From assembly GCA_014925825.1 (NCBI GenBank), contig JACGCK010000288.1, positions 1-50,860 on the forward strand: a DNA stretch of 50,860 nt, written 5' to 3'. The stretch is from Pholiota molesta (Eukaryota > Basidiomycota > Agaricomycetes > Agaricales > Strophariaceae). The notes under the pieces were generated by a model, which was not told where the DNA came from, made no database searches, and worked only from the letters and a program-made list of their open reading frames with translations. Made by a program: the position numbers and the translations under genes. Shown one piece after another: positions 1 to 11,217 of this stretch (within the stretch, counting starts at the first letter, position 1; each line of letters starts with the position of its first letter).

Positions 1-37
1 TTGGGCTTTCCACTTGCGGTTAAGGAGGATGATCTGG

Positions 38-45
38 TATATAAA
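38..45 (+). promoter_or_regulatory. TATA box upstream of the small Pro/Ser-rich ORF
   Basis: TATATAAA lies about 120 bases before the ATG at 163, a reasonable distance for a transcription start near 70 plus a short leader. It is one of three clear TATA boxes I noted before genes in this window and is the main reason for taking the short ORF behind it seriously. Confidence 0.45.
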
Positions 46-162
46 GCTCAGCGCTCAAGGTTCAAACGCATCTGCAACCTATTCTACTCCCAGCTATCAC
101 AAAGGAGCTCACCCTACCCAATATTTTTTTGACCAACTCCGCCCAGCATTGAACATATTGGA

Positions 163-567
163 ATGACTCCGTCACCTTTACTTGATTCGTTCGACCCATT
201 TGCAACGCATCCCTTCACTAATAACTCGGGCATTATCCCACAACCTCCCTTACCATCTGTTTATCCTCTGCCGGTTTCTCCTTCGTTTGGACTCCCAAGC
301 TTTCGGAAAATTCGGCCCCAAGTATCGACATCGACTGCGCCACCATCACTTACAACCCCTTGTTCAACGGAGAGTATCGCTTCCTCTTCCCAAGTACACA
401 CTCCTCAGCCCAAAAGATATGGTACCCAAATGCATTCTCCAGGAGCGCCTGCATCCCCTTCATGTGTTTTTGTGCCTTTCCGAAAAGAAGCGCCTTCCCC
501 GGACTTGGTCTTGAAAAAGAAGTCGACAGCACCAGCCGACGACATCCACATATCCCCCACGAAGTAA
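163..567 (+). CDS. Small proline/serine-rich protein of unknown function
   Basis: A single-exon frame of 134 codons that starts at the first ATG downstream of a TATA box and ends in TAA. The product is rich in Pro, Ser and Thr, has no signal peptide or membrane segment, and ends in a basic stretch (LKKKSTAP). The tail motif VPFRKEAPSPDLVLKKK looks like a conserved short linear segment rather than random translation, but I do not recognise the family. Proteins of this size and composition are common in mushrooms and often stress or development induced; that is an inference from composition only. No intron is needed. It could still be non-coding, and transcript data would decide. Confidence 0.45.
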   Translation: MTPSPLLDSFDPFATHPFTNNSGIIPQPPLPSVYPLPVSPSFGLPSFRKIRPQVSTSTAPPSLTTPCSTESIASSSQVHTPQPKRYGTQMHSPGAPASPSCVFVPFRKEAPSPDLVLKKKSTAPADDIHISPTK

Positions 568-1372
568 TGAATGATTGAGATACCCAGACCTAATATGACA
601 TATACTTGCTTGTGGGTATCCTATTTGTCGTTCTTTTATGTCTGACGCTCACGCAATTTTGTCTCTGATTTGCAGTTGATACCACTACCTTGTTGTACGT
701 TATCATGGACCTACGAATGCGTTTAAACAAACAACCCAAACACTAAGAATAATAACAGTCTCTTCGCTTGCCAATCTCTGGCAACTACTATCGGGGTCTT
801 AAAACATTGCTGCGCTTTCAAAATGAAACTTAAAAGCACAGTATTTGGCGGAGTTACTACCTAGACCTTGCGATAATGTTAAATTCCGATTGCAGGCTCT
901 TATAACTCAGTGCTGAATTAAATAACTTCAATAGAGCAGTACTGACAGTGTACTCTCTCAAACTGTGCATTTGGTAGATAAAGAGATGTATTTGAGATGT
1001 ATATAGGATCGCGGACGGCACATATTTGACTCTAGACTCAAATAGACGCTCGTTGAGTCCGTTGTCAGCGCTGATCTCATTTTACCCTAAAAGGGAATTC
1101 CTCGAAATAGCAATTGAATTGATCATGTATATGTGTGCCTTCACACTACATATATTGGTAAAAATGCCAAGCCCACTTTTTGAAATATTTATCATTTCAA
1201 TCAAATTTCAATCCACCAATTATTTATCTGGTCGCATTGCGTGAGTTTTCCTGGAGTTTTTCATACTCTTTCAGTTTTCAGTATCTAATCTTATCTTATC
1301 TAAGATCTCAGATTTCTCCTTAACGAAAAAGGAAGTAGTATCAAGCACAAACACCAAGCTATCACTTTTAGC
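568..1372. other. Intergenic region, about 0.8 kb, no gene seen
   Basis: AT-rich sequence with frequent stops in all frames. It should contain the 3' end of the upstream small gene and the promoter of the NTAQ1-like gene. Pyrimidine-rich sequence with a repeated TCTTATC near 1290-1310 sits shortly before the ATG at 1373. No repeat or RNA gene was recognised. Confidence 0.4.
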
Positions 1373-2320
1373 ATGATACCACCACCATCTCTACCGCCCG
1401 AGAGTATCTATACCCGCTGCTACTGTGAAGAAAATATTTATCTCCTTTGTCGGACATTTTTGCAAGATCCGTCTGTGAAAGACTTGTGGGAGATTTTCGT
1501 TGTCTTTATTTCTAACGTTAATAAAACTGTGGGTATTCACTTTCGCGGCAGTGGTCTGACCCTCAGCTTACGAGGCGGCGACCGTCACTATTAAAAATTT
1601 CGCGCAGGTTGCTCTATGGTATCAGAAAGCCGCTCACTTTCCAGACAGTCCTGTGATATGGGATTACCACGTTATCCTGATCCTGCGCCTGCGAAGGAAG
1701 GCATTGGACTACAAATGCAGAGCAATCGGCAATGCACAGCAGCTGGGCCTATGATTTCGATACAATTTTGGATCTTCCGTGTCCATGGGAAGGTAAAGAA
1801 ATCAGATCTGACCTTCTCTGTACTCTTTTCTGATAATAGGCCCAGAATATCTCAGCATGTCCTTCCCAGAGGGCCTTTTACCAGCATATCAAAGGTCGGC
1901 TTTCCACGACTAGACTAAAATCTAACTCACCCTTAGTAACTTCCCAAATAGCCGGTTCCGGGTGATACACGGAGAACTCTACCTTCAGAATTTCGCATCA
2001 GACCGATCTCATATGGTAAGTCATCAGCTTAAAAATTCCGGAGTTGTGGTAATAATTGACCCTCTTTCGTGCTGCTCGTCCAGCTGAGGAAGTTGGAAAG
2101 CGCAGTTAATGACGACTCAGATGCTGCTAGAGAGACAGAGGAATTCGTCTATTCTTCACCGCCTCCAACGTATGCATTAATATGCGGAATTTCAGCTGCG
2201 GATCGAGGTATCACGAATAACTTGATGGAACAATACGTATCTATGTCAGATGCTTCAGAGGCAGATTTGTACGGCGTCGTGCTTGATAGACTTGGAGTTA
2301 ATAGTTTTTTTGAGGAATAA
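1373..2320 (+). CDS. NTAQ1: Protein N-terminal glutamine amidohydrolase (NTAQ1/WDYHV1 family)
   Basis: Deamidates N-terminal Gln to Glu, the first step of the Arg/N-degron branch that destabilises such proteins. Exons read as 1373-1528, 1608-1792, 1840-1894, 1937-2015 and 2084-2320, all with GT-AG introns. Family landmarks in order: CYCEENIYLL near residue 16 (the second Cys matches the catalytic Cys), VFISN, WDYHV (catalytic His), YDFDT (catalytic Asp), PCPW, FASDRSHM, and SSPPPTYA near the C-terminus. The full catalytic Cys-His-Asp triad is visible. Anomaly: within exon 2 the frame carrying WDYHV runs into TGA just before the frame carrying YDFDT, so either a single-base indel lies between about 1680 and 1745 or a weak 52-nt intron (1673-1724) is spliced there. 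The Ntan1-type Asn amidase is excluded by WDYHV. Family call is firm; exon 2 is not. Confidence 0.85.
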
Positions 2321-2742
2321 TTTTTACTTACAGTTACACGCATATTGCTAGCCTCTTTGACAGCCAACCAACGCGAACATGGACAATAATTTGAGGGTCT
2401 CGAGATTAATAAAAAGCAGCAGAATAATGGGTCCTTTTATGCAATATAGATACCTCATTATGCATGCGAAAATGTCGTTTGGATCGATTCTTAGATATGT
2501 ATGGATGAGCAAAGGTTGGGCAAAGGTTGGGCAACGGGAAAGGTCCATGAAGTTGCTTGGAAGTTGCCATGAAGTTAAAGTTAAGAGCCAAGTTGTGCGT
2601 GACTGGTCTGGAGTAACGTGTCACGGCGTGCGGTAGCCCGAAGTTGAAGTTGTTGGTTTTTTGAACAGCACGTCCTTTGACGCCGTTCAGCCAACTCGTC
2701 CATCTTTTTCTTGTACTCCAGCCCTTTTTTGTATTGAACATC
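2321..2742. other. Intergenic region before the BTB gene
   Basis: About 420 bases between NTAQ1 and the BTB gene. It contains short tandem copies of AAAGGTTGGGCA (about 2512-2533) and repeated GAAGTT motifs (about 2549-2650). No open frame looks coding and no TATA box is evident. Confidence 0.35.
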
Positions 2743-4160
2743 ATGAGTTCCATTCCTTCTACATCCAGCTCAGTGAACGGCCACACATCCCAGTCGAATG
2801 GCTCCACATCGCACATTGAAACCACAACCAGCGAAACGTCCTTTGATACGAACGAACACTCGCCCTCATCCTCCAGTTATCCTAATGGGTTCTCACAGTA
2901 AGTCTATATTTCACCTATCTATCTGACTGTATTTTTCTATGTCTCGCTTTCTTGCGCGTGATGAGAGCTCTCAATCCACATTGGAGTGCTAACATCTTGT
3001 TACTAGAGCACCTTATCAGAACTCGCATAATGAAGAGATCGTCAGCCATCTATACCACGCAGGATTTCAGACAGGTGTAAGTTACATATTCAAGCTACAA
3101 TATGCCGCGTACTAATTATCCTCATGGGCAGAATTACGCAGACACGGTTCTTGTACGTTCTGACCATATTCTATTGGAGCATTCTCAGCCTGACTCTGTC
3201 CCGATTCAGCATGTGCACCAAAATGTATATCGCCTTCATGCTATTATACTATCTCGTTCCCCATTTCTTGCACACCTTATGTCAACGTCGCCACAGACAA
3301 CTGGGCAACGTGTTATATATGTCAACTTAGATCAAGAACCCGAAGTAACTCTAGAGGTATGTAGTCTAGTCCCCTTAAAAAATGGGCATGTAAAATGACT
3401 ATGTGCCCTCTTTCCAGGGCTTTGCAATTGGTAAACTTTTTTTGTTTGGAATCCTTTGATTTGATGTTCATATTTATTTTTGCAGCCCTCGGGTACCTCT
3501 ATTCGGCTATATCTTTGAATCTCATCCGACCTGAGAATGCACGAGCTGTCTTAGCAGCTGGGTGTTTGCTAGGTGGTATGGATGAGTTGTGCCAGTATTC
3601 CTACAATGTGTGCAGACAATCCATGTCTGTGGACACCATTGGCGGATGGGTCGAGTTTATCGATTCCATTCCTTCTCAAGGAGACGGAACAGCAACTCCT
3701 GACCTGCCTTCAACATCGGTGTTCGGACAATATGCACAGAAATTGCGAGATGACGTCTTCCACTTCCTCGTGGTTACACTTCCTGAAGTTCTAGATGTCC
3801 AACGGCCGAACCAAGAGCCTTCCTCAGGCCCCAGCGGTCGTGACGTACTTTTACAGATTTACTCAAGGGTACCTTTTGACATGTTCAAGAGCGCCGTGGA
3901 ATCTCCCACTTTCATGATTGGTCAGTGCATCTCAAATCGTTGCGATGTGCCCACCCTGATTTTCATGTTTTACAGGCACAGACCAAGCGCGTTTCAAATT
4001 CGCGAAAGAGGCAATCGAAATACGAAAACGAGGCATCGCTCGGGGTCTTGGTGCAGAGGAGACGGTGGTATTGGCATTTGGACAGAGCAACTTTGGGAAC
4101 AGTGCTGTGCACGTCACGCGAAAACTGCGTAAGCGGCCGTTGTGGAAGGTGAACTCGTAG
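2743..4160 (+). CDS. BTB/POZ domain protein
   Basis: Six exons: 2743-2897, 3007-3076, 3132-3356, 3418-3430 (13 nt), 3486-3920 and 3976-4160, all GT-AG with consistent phase. The start is the ATG of MSSIPSTSSS, the only ATG that opens the frame. After a Ser-rich leader of about 50 residues comes NYADTVLVRSDHILLEHSQP with VYRLHAIILSRSPFLAHL, the pattern of a BTB fold (DVxL, then the LHxxILSxRSPFF helix). A helical region follows (GYLYSAISLNLIRPENARAVLAAGCLLGGMDEL), matching the BTB core and 3-box. The C-terminus is basic (RKLRKRPLWKV). BTB proteins dimerise and often act as Cul3 adaptors or scaffolds; which applies here is not shown. Confidence in BTB is good, in a specific role none. Confidence 0.75.
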
Positions 4161-4411
4161 ATTTAGGGTTGACTTGTGTTGACTTGTGGGATAATACATG
4201 GATTTCGTCTTAGCCTCGGAGGATGAGCAGAACGTGGCGAAAACGTGGCTGGCGTGGGACGCCGGGGAGGGGACGGGAACGGGTGCCTGATTAGGCAGGG
4301 CATCGCCCAATAAGGGAAAGCTCCGGGAATTGCCACTGCGATTTTAGGCTATAGTGGCAGTGGCAGCTTTGACACCTCGTCCGAATAAGAGACGATGAGG
4401 ACGCTGGAGAA

Positions 4412-4418
4412 TATAAAA
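4412..4418 (+). promoter_or_regulatory. TATA box of the DUF6593-like gene
   Basis: TATAAAA lies 200 bases before the main ATG at 4613. A transcription start near 4440 would give a leader of about 170 bases that includes an upstream ORF at 4499-4555. Confidence 0.5.
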
Positions 4419-4498
4419 GCCAGTCTGAACCTCAGTCTTCGCAGTCGACAACGTTGTCTTACCTCCTCAGCGCTGCTTCTCTTCCTGCGCCACTATCG

Positions 4499-4555
4499 AT
4501 GGAAATCTTCCCATGGACCCGAGACGCGTTAATCACGGGAGCCAGGGCTCGATAA
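4499..4555 (+). promoter_or_regulatory. Upstream ORF in the leader of the DUF6593-like gene
   Basis: ATG followed by 17 further sense codons and TAA, wholly inside the presumed leader and ending 57 bases before the main ATG. If translated it could reduce initiation at 4613. This is seen in sequence only; the leader could also be spliced. Confidence 0.35.
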
Positions 4556-4612
4556 AGTCCATGTTATAAGAACACGATCATACCTGGGCGCAAGTCTGCA
4601 CCGGGCCTTCTA

Positions 4613-5319
4613 ATGGCGTCTATCACCTATGATCTCTTTTTCACTGGTAGAGACGACCCCCGAAGCTGTGTGGTCATCGGCGAAGACACAAAGCCTGTCT
4701 ACTTTTGCTTTGAGACCACAGAACGAAATCTAATGCCCAATGTGCGCACTATGGTGAGCCTGGAATGGTTCCATGGTTCCTGGCGCTTGCTGACAAACTT
4801 ATGATCCCTCTGCCTCCCCCTCGTGCGTAGGTGTATAGAAACAACAAGGAGGTTTGCGCAAAGCTCGAGTGGAGTCCCGGGAACCATCTGGGGGGCGCGA
4901 CCATTGGTAGTCGCCAAATTCCAATGTCCCAGCTTGTCCTTGCAGGATCATCAAACAGGTGACCCAGTTTGCTTTATCAGAAAAGAAATATCGTTGACGA
5001 TAACTACGCCCTTTCTTATCCTTAGCGCACGCGCTTTCATTTCCGCCGATGGCAAAAGATTCGAATGGAGAAGGAACAGAGACTCGTATGATGTTCGTTT
5101 TCGTGTTTCCTTCTTGAACGCTATTCAGTACTAATCGCGCTGCAACAGCTATTTGCCGCCCAAAACATGCGGATAGCATGCTTTCGACGAATCGTACAAC
5201 CTACCGCTATCGGACCCTCACACGCCATCCTGCAGTATACCTTCACATCCGACTGGTTATTGATCGAAGCGCTCGTTGCACTCTGTGTGAATCGTTGGAT
5301 AGATCTGCATGGAGTGTAG
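4613..5319 (+). CDS. DUF6593-like small protein
   Basis: Four exons: 4613-4753, 4831-4958, 5026-5092 and 5149-5319. The product is about 168 residues, with no signal peptide or membrane helix. It resembles the agaricomycete DUF6593 group: an N-terminal strand describing a ligand-like fold, a centre with FISADGKRFEWRR (compare F-x-S-x-DG-x-x-Y-x-W in the family), then LFAAQNMRIACFRR and a C-terminal hydrophobic helix-like stretch LLIEALVALCVNRW. The junction at 5092/5149 was chosen because it alone keeps SYD-LFAAQ in frame; a perfect TACTAAT branch site lies in that intron. The function of the family is unknown; it is often multi-copy in mushroom genomes. Main alternative is an unrelated orphan protein. 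Confidence 0.7.
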
Positions 5320-5524
5320 CACCAGGTTTTGTCTTTTTCTCATCTTGCTTTCAGGGTTATTATTCTGCGCTGTGATTATTGGACAACCTTATTTATCGAC
5401 TATTGCATCAGATAGGGTGGGGGCAGAGAGTCCAGGACATTCAAGCATACACCAAACAACATATAGAATCCAATTAGCATGCCAGCGTCCAAAAAAAAAT
5501 CAGAAAAAATACAAAATATTGCAA

Positions 5525-8500
5525 TTACGAGTTATTCATTGCGCCCAACATACGGTCGAGTCGTTCTTCCACCGTCCAATTGATATCATTCGTGGATACC
5601 GATGACGACGCAGAATGCCCAGGAGGTCGATTGGGGACATTTGGCAGGAAATTAAAAGATCCTGCGTCAGCGCCTTGCGAAAGGCTCTCGATTAACCGGC
5701 CAATCTGTGCCGAGGAGCTGTAAAAGACCTTGGAAATAACGTTTTTCAGGATCTGTCATTCACTAAGGTTTGATGGTTGAATCTCACCTTCGTCTCAGGC
5801 CGTATTTTCCCTTGCTGTGGACTTGGTTTCTTTTTAGAAACGAAAGAGGATACGCTGCCTTTTGATCCTGATCGGGCATGGTCCTTCACGACCTGCAAGC
5901 CTTCCGTGCCAGGTTCACGGGTCGAGTATTCTGATGCAAAGCTTGTGCGGCCGGAGTATATAGACTCGTCATCACCGTCACGCAGTCCATTCACGATGTT
6001 CCTAAAATTGTGTGAGAATCGTCACAATATGCGGAGTACATTTTACTCACCAGATAGTCTCTCCATTGGCCAACTGGATAACTTCCAAGGCAGGACCGGG
6101 TTCGAACGCAGTCAAGTTGTCGCCCTTCGTATGCTGTTGATCTACGTGGGCGTTTACATCACCCGCGACCATGCTGGGCACTCTGCTTTCCCCAGAATAC
6201 ATATCATATCTAAATAACTCTCAGGATTGTTTGACATCACATTACGCGCAAAAGTTACTCACAGCGATTCGTATGTCGAATTAGACTTTTCGATTGGATT
6301 GCTTACTGACGTGGATGGTGCATTCAGCAGTTTGTCAGCTTGGCCGAGGAAATTTGGCATTTGGGGCATCGGAGGCAGACCATCAGCAGAGAAACGTTTC
6401 GCGGACGGCGACTTCGATGGCGGAGGTGTCGGAGCGCGATCGTGGACAGAACGAGCTGATAATGAAGTCGCGCTAACACGGCGTCTACGCGCCGAGTTCT
6501 TCCGTTGTACGAGAGAGGTCAAGTCTGCCTGAGATACGGAATCATTCGCATATATGATGGTCCTGCGAACAACCGTATTTGCAGCATTCTCAGTCTGCCC
6601 TTCTTTCGGTCGGCGGATATGGTCAGGTTTACGCACGGAAGGCTTTCTTGACACAGACTCCTCCGGTGTGATTGCTCGCACATCCGTAGCTCGAGCTTTG
6701 CTTTGCTGTTCGTGAAGTGCATTAGCATAGTTCGTGGGAGTCGTAGTCTGATCTGAGCCTGTACTTCCGACATAACTGATTTGCTGCATATGGTCAGAAC
6801 TCTTCCACTCAGCAAGCTTCGCGTTAGATGTGGCATTTGACGTGTTTCTAGATAAGAGGTTGCGCGAAGAAGTGGATCCAGACCGCGCTAACAGATCGTT
6901 CAACGCATTTTCGTCAAGACCTAGATTCTTTCCAGCTCTGTACAGTTGTTCCAGGGCCGCAGCAGACTGAGAATCATCGTGGGGTTCAGCAGTAGGAATT
7001 TGAGGTGGCGGAGGGGTTTGAGATGGCGGAGGAGGATTTGCGGGAGGGAATCGGGAATACATCGGTCTAGGCTGCCCTGCCGGTCTTGGTGTAGTATTGA
7101 AACTTCTGTCTGTAGGAGTAGTCAACGACTTCGGTGTTGATGGTTCGGCGAACCGAGGAGTTTGAGGGGATACTGTTGCTGGTGATATAGGGGGAGCAGG
7201 CGACAAAGGTGACGTTGCACGCGGTCCCGTCGACTGGCCTCCAGCAGTTTCCGACATCCGCTGCTTGTTTCTGAATCGTGCCATAAAACCTTTGAGACCA
7301 GGACCCGCAGAGGCAGGTGGACTTGGGATAGAAACTTTGAATTTGCTTGTTTCCGTCGCACTCGAGATTTTTGGCACGCCAGGTGAATTTAACTTGGCAG
7401 AATCGTAGTACGCATATTGGCTTGCGGGAGGTGACTTGACGATTTCAGGCGTGACAGTCTCTTCGCCAGAGGAGACTAAGTTCTTGGCGCGCAAGGACCC
7501 ACGCAGTTTCCTGAAGCGTGACCCAAGTTTTGAAGGACCGGGGCCGTTGGAAGATAATGATGGCGTGCGGAGGGGTATCGTTTCGACGCTTGTTGTCGTT
7601 GACACAAGCTTAGGTATAGATATTTGACTAGGATCTATGCGCCTCCGAATGGACGTTGTATGCTTCAAGCCGTCCGCCAAATTGACATGAGAGGGATTTT
7701 TGTTTAGTGCAATCATGGCGGCGTCGGCTTTTTGCTGTACTTCGCGAGTAAGATCGGCCTCTTCTTGGGGTGTCTGAGGTATCCTTGGTGTTGAGGTATT
7801 TCGGCGTAGTAAGTAGGGCGATATAGGCGTTGGACTCTTAGGCTCGCTAGAGGCGGGCAGAGAAGGCTGCGTAGGTGGCAAAGTGGAAGTAGGTACTGCT
7901 TGGAATAGGGGCGTCGGGGTCAAATTATTCAAAGCTGCACTTATACTAGTATTGGTCGCGGCAATAGCAGTTGGTTCGACCTTGAATTTGACAGTCTCAT
8001 CTTGGGTCTCGTCCTCTACCAGTTCGTCTTCTGTCCCAAACAGTACATGGGCTAAATCACGACGCGCATTAGGAGATACTTCTTTATCGTCTGAGAAAGA
8101 TAATGTTGGAGTAGTAGGATCGGCATCAACAGCGACAGGTTGCTCTTTGATACTGTCGACGACGGAGTTGAGCAATGCACTGGCTTTTGAGAACTGGTCA
8201 TCTATGGCATAAGGTGAAGGCGAAGTAGGTGACTGTTGTTGAGGTGGAGGGCTAGCAATCTAAGGAAAAATAAAACAATGAGGCGTTTCTTTAAAAAACT
8301 TCAAATGATTGATAAAGCTCTTACTCTAGAATAGTTCGATTGTGACGTAGAGGGCCGACGGCGCCTTAAAGCAGAAGGAGCGCGATCCCGAGGATCAGTA
8401 TTGGCGATTTTTATGAATGCGGCAGTGACTAATTTCTCCTGTACCGCCGCAATATCTGCCTTCTTCAGTCCAGCGTATCGTTGAATGATCTCCTCCGGGT

Positions 8501-11152
8501 CCCATTCGTCCTCGTCGGTAGAGCCATCGCCTGTAATCGCAGAGTTCGACTGATTTTTGTCGAATTCATGCCACGCAACAGGCTGTGGCTCTGTGGAATC
8601 CGAAAAAAGCTTGAGGACTTTATCAGTCTCGTCCCATGAATGAAAACTTGAACCAAGAGATTCAAGAGAAGATCGAGAGGAATTGGCGCGCGGAGAATAG
8701 CCTAATGAAGGAAACGTGTTGAGATTAAAAGGAGAGGAGGGCGGATTCTGCCTTGAAGATCGACGACTGCCGTTTCTGGCGGACAGGTCAAAGTTGGAAA
8801 AGGTAGGAGAGATGGGAGATCGTTGAGCATTTTGTGTAGGGGTATCGGATCGAGGAGCGTGTGTAGAAGTCAAGATGGGTGAACCGAGGTCCACGTCAGG
8901 AATATATGCATGCGGTTGATCGGTGGAAACCGCCTGCCCGTTTGACGAGCTGGCGACGGAACCGAGCCCGTACGGCGTGCTGCTCTGATTAAGCTCGAGC
9001 GGTGTAGAATCGACGACGGGAGAGCGCAGAGAGCGCTGTTGCAGTTTGCTCGGGCCGAAAAATGATCCGTGAAGGTCTGAGCTTGGGGGGCCGCCACCAT
9101 CTGTCGTCGTCGTCCAACTGTTATTCCGGCTATGCGAACTATGACTATTTTTGTGCCCTTGATTGGGATTAGGAGTCCAGATTACATTAGAAGGAGTGGT
9201 AGGGCGAGATGGAGGGCGATTAGTTGACACAGCCATGGCTTGGTATGGTGGGTTTGAGAGGGGAGACGCAGGTCTGCGTCTTCCTAGGAGAGAAGAACTC
9301 AGGTTATCACCAAAATCAATGGAATCCCCACTTCCGGAGCGGTGACTATCATCTGGGGTATAACGTCCATTGGTACTTCTTTGCAGGAAAAGTGGAGCAA
9401 TAGAAACTGGGGTTGTGGGCGTTGGTTTTGTGGTCGAAGAAATAGATTCCCGCCTGAGTTTAGTGGTTGAGATATTAGCAATTAATGTGGGAGATATTGG
9501 CGGGTCGACTGTAAATGGTGATTGCGCGCGAGGTGTAGTCGAATGAGATCGCTGTTCATCCAAATCAAAGTCTCGCGGGGTCATAGGCCGAGGCATCCCT
9601 GGCACATAACCAGGCATGGTCCGCGCTGGAATGGGAGAAGCGCGGCGTTCACTGAACTCATCATGGATGGTCTTGTCAATGGAAATGGCCATGCCAGCTT
9701 CATAAACGGACGAGTTTCTGGAGATATGACTATCCCTCTGCTTCTCAGTGAAAAATGAGGAAGTTAAAATACGGTAAAGAACGATGAACGAACCGCGTCT
9801 GAAGGAGGCAGATCCAAACTTCCCCGAGGAACGGGCACAGAACGAGGCAATAAGATCTCATCTTCAACTTCGTCTTCTATCTCCTTTATAGCCTGTTCAA
9901 TAGCCATTGATGCGCGTTTCAACACAGAAGGACCTAACGTCTTCTGCAGGCGGTTTTCTGCAGCTGAAATGGCTTGTATGGCACTATCACTGAAAGGGAT
10001 AGGTGGAACGAAGGGGGCAGAGTGTATATAGCCTTTCTCGTTAGGACTTGATTGGACAGATGAAGAGGGTGTGTTGCCATCGGGAGTGACAGGCCGTAGG
10101 TTTGCATTTGACAATTCTCTTGCAGAATTCTCGGTTGGGGTGAGAGACAAGGTGCGCATGCTCGCGCCCGAGCCCTTCGAAGACGCGACGCTCCTGAGAT
10201 ACGTATAGTCGCGTAGACGCCCAGACCCGAACAAATTATTGCTATAGCGTTTCGTTGACCGACCAGGTGATGATGTGACGCTTGACGTAGCAGTTCCCGT
10301 CGATCTCACGGAATTCCTAATGCCATCTTCGTCTTGAGATATCTGCTCCTGTGACGCACCTGGTGAAGGCGTAGCACGAGACCGTAAGCGCCCTAACGTC
10401 TCCAACAACATATCCTCCTCCTCTTCGCTGATCTGATTCGGTGCACCTCGTGCTCGCTGATTTGCTAATCTGGTCCTGAGATTGTCAACAGAGACGGGGT
10501 CTCCAGTTGCTGAGCGTAGTAAAGAGAAGCGCCGAGAAAGGCTAGAGAATAAGGGAATAGTCGAACGAGTGTCAGTTTACGTCAAGAGCAAGGGACATAG
10601 TACAATGACGCTCACTCGGGCAAGATTAAGGATGTCCGAAAGTCGTTTGTAGGGGGAGCTCTGGCAAGGCGTCGTGCGTGTCCAAGTCCAAGTCCTGAGA
10701 CAACTGAGTGCGTTTCGCGTCGGATTTTTTGCTGTTCGGATTGGTTAAAAAAGGCACAGGAAGATGAGTTAAGAGGTCGCGGATGGAAATAAGCAGCGGA
10801 CTGTGCTTACCGAAAACGATGCATATTGGACAGTCGGGACCTCGCTTTATACACGCTGGACAGAGGATGGGCGCCGGACAGCTATTTGGCAAAGACACTG
10901 GGCAACGTGGTAAACACGAGTTGCGCCGTTTGGAGTTGAAGAAGATCGAAAAGGAAGGGACTTCGCAGGGTCAGACAGGCGACTTTCTGTAGTAGAATCA
11001 GACGAAGAAATAGAGCATGGGGGTAAAAAGCAGCTGCCGGGAAAATATGTCGGCGTAAAGAGAAGATATGGATTAGAATGAGAACGAGCAGGCTGCCAAA
11101 AGAGCACTCAGCAAACTCAACAACACCGTCACGCAAATTACAAGCCTGCCAT
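5525..11152 (-). CDS. Very long, mostly disordered protein with Cys-rich N-terminus
   Basis: Read on the minus strand as exons ..10811, 10694-10616, 10541-9794, 9737-8325, 8259-6263, 6182-6051, 6001-5788 and 5728-5525, all GT-AG and phase-consistent. About 1600 residues. The N-terminus has clustered Cys (CPAPILCPACIKRGPDCPIC), a possible zinc-binding knot, then FRTSLILPDLSRRFSLLRS and SEEEEDMLLETLGRLRSR. The middle is long Ser/Pro/Thr-rich disorder with poly-Pro tracts, then WDPEEIIQRYAGLKKADIAAVQ. Near the C-terminus are two ordered-looking blocks: ALEVIQLANGETIWNIVNGL and VFYSSSAQIGRLIESL, and the tail WTVEERLDRMLGAMNN. I do not recognise the family; a cortical or polarity scaffold is conceivable but unproven. 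The start is uncertain: the Cys-rich frame has no ATG. The coordinate given uses ATG at 11152 joined through a 260-nt intron (10882-11141), which keeps phase. Confidence 0.6.
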
Positions 11153-11209
11153 ATTTGGATCGATCTTGCCGATAACTTGCCGAGTTCAGTTCAGCATTGT
11201 AAATAGGAC

Positions 11210-11217
11210 AGCACTGC
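11210..11217 (+). repeat. Left 8-bp target-site duplication of the foldback element
   Basis: AGCACTGC immediately outside the left terminus CACCTCAATCGG. The same octamer in direct orientation abuts the right terminus at 13342-13349. The flanking bases differ (c before the left copy, a after the right copy), so the duplication is exactly 8 bp. Confidence 0.75.
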
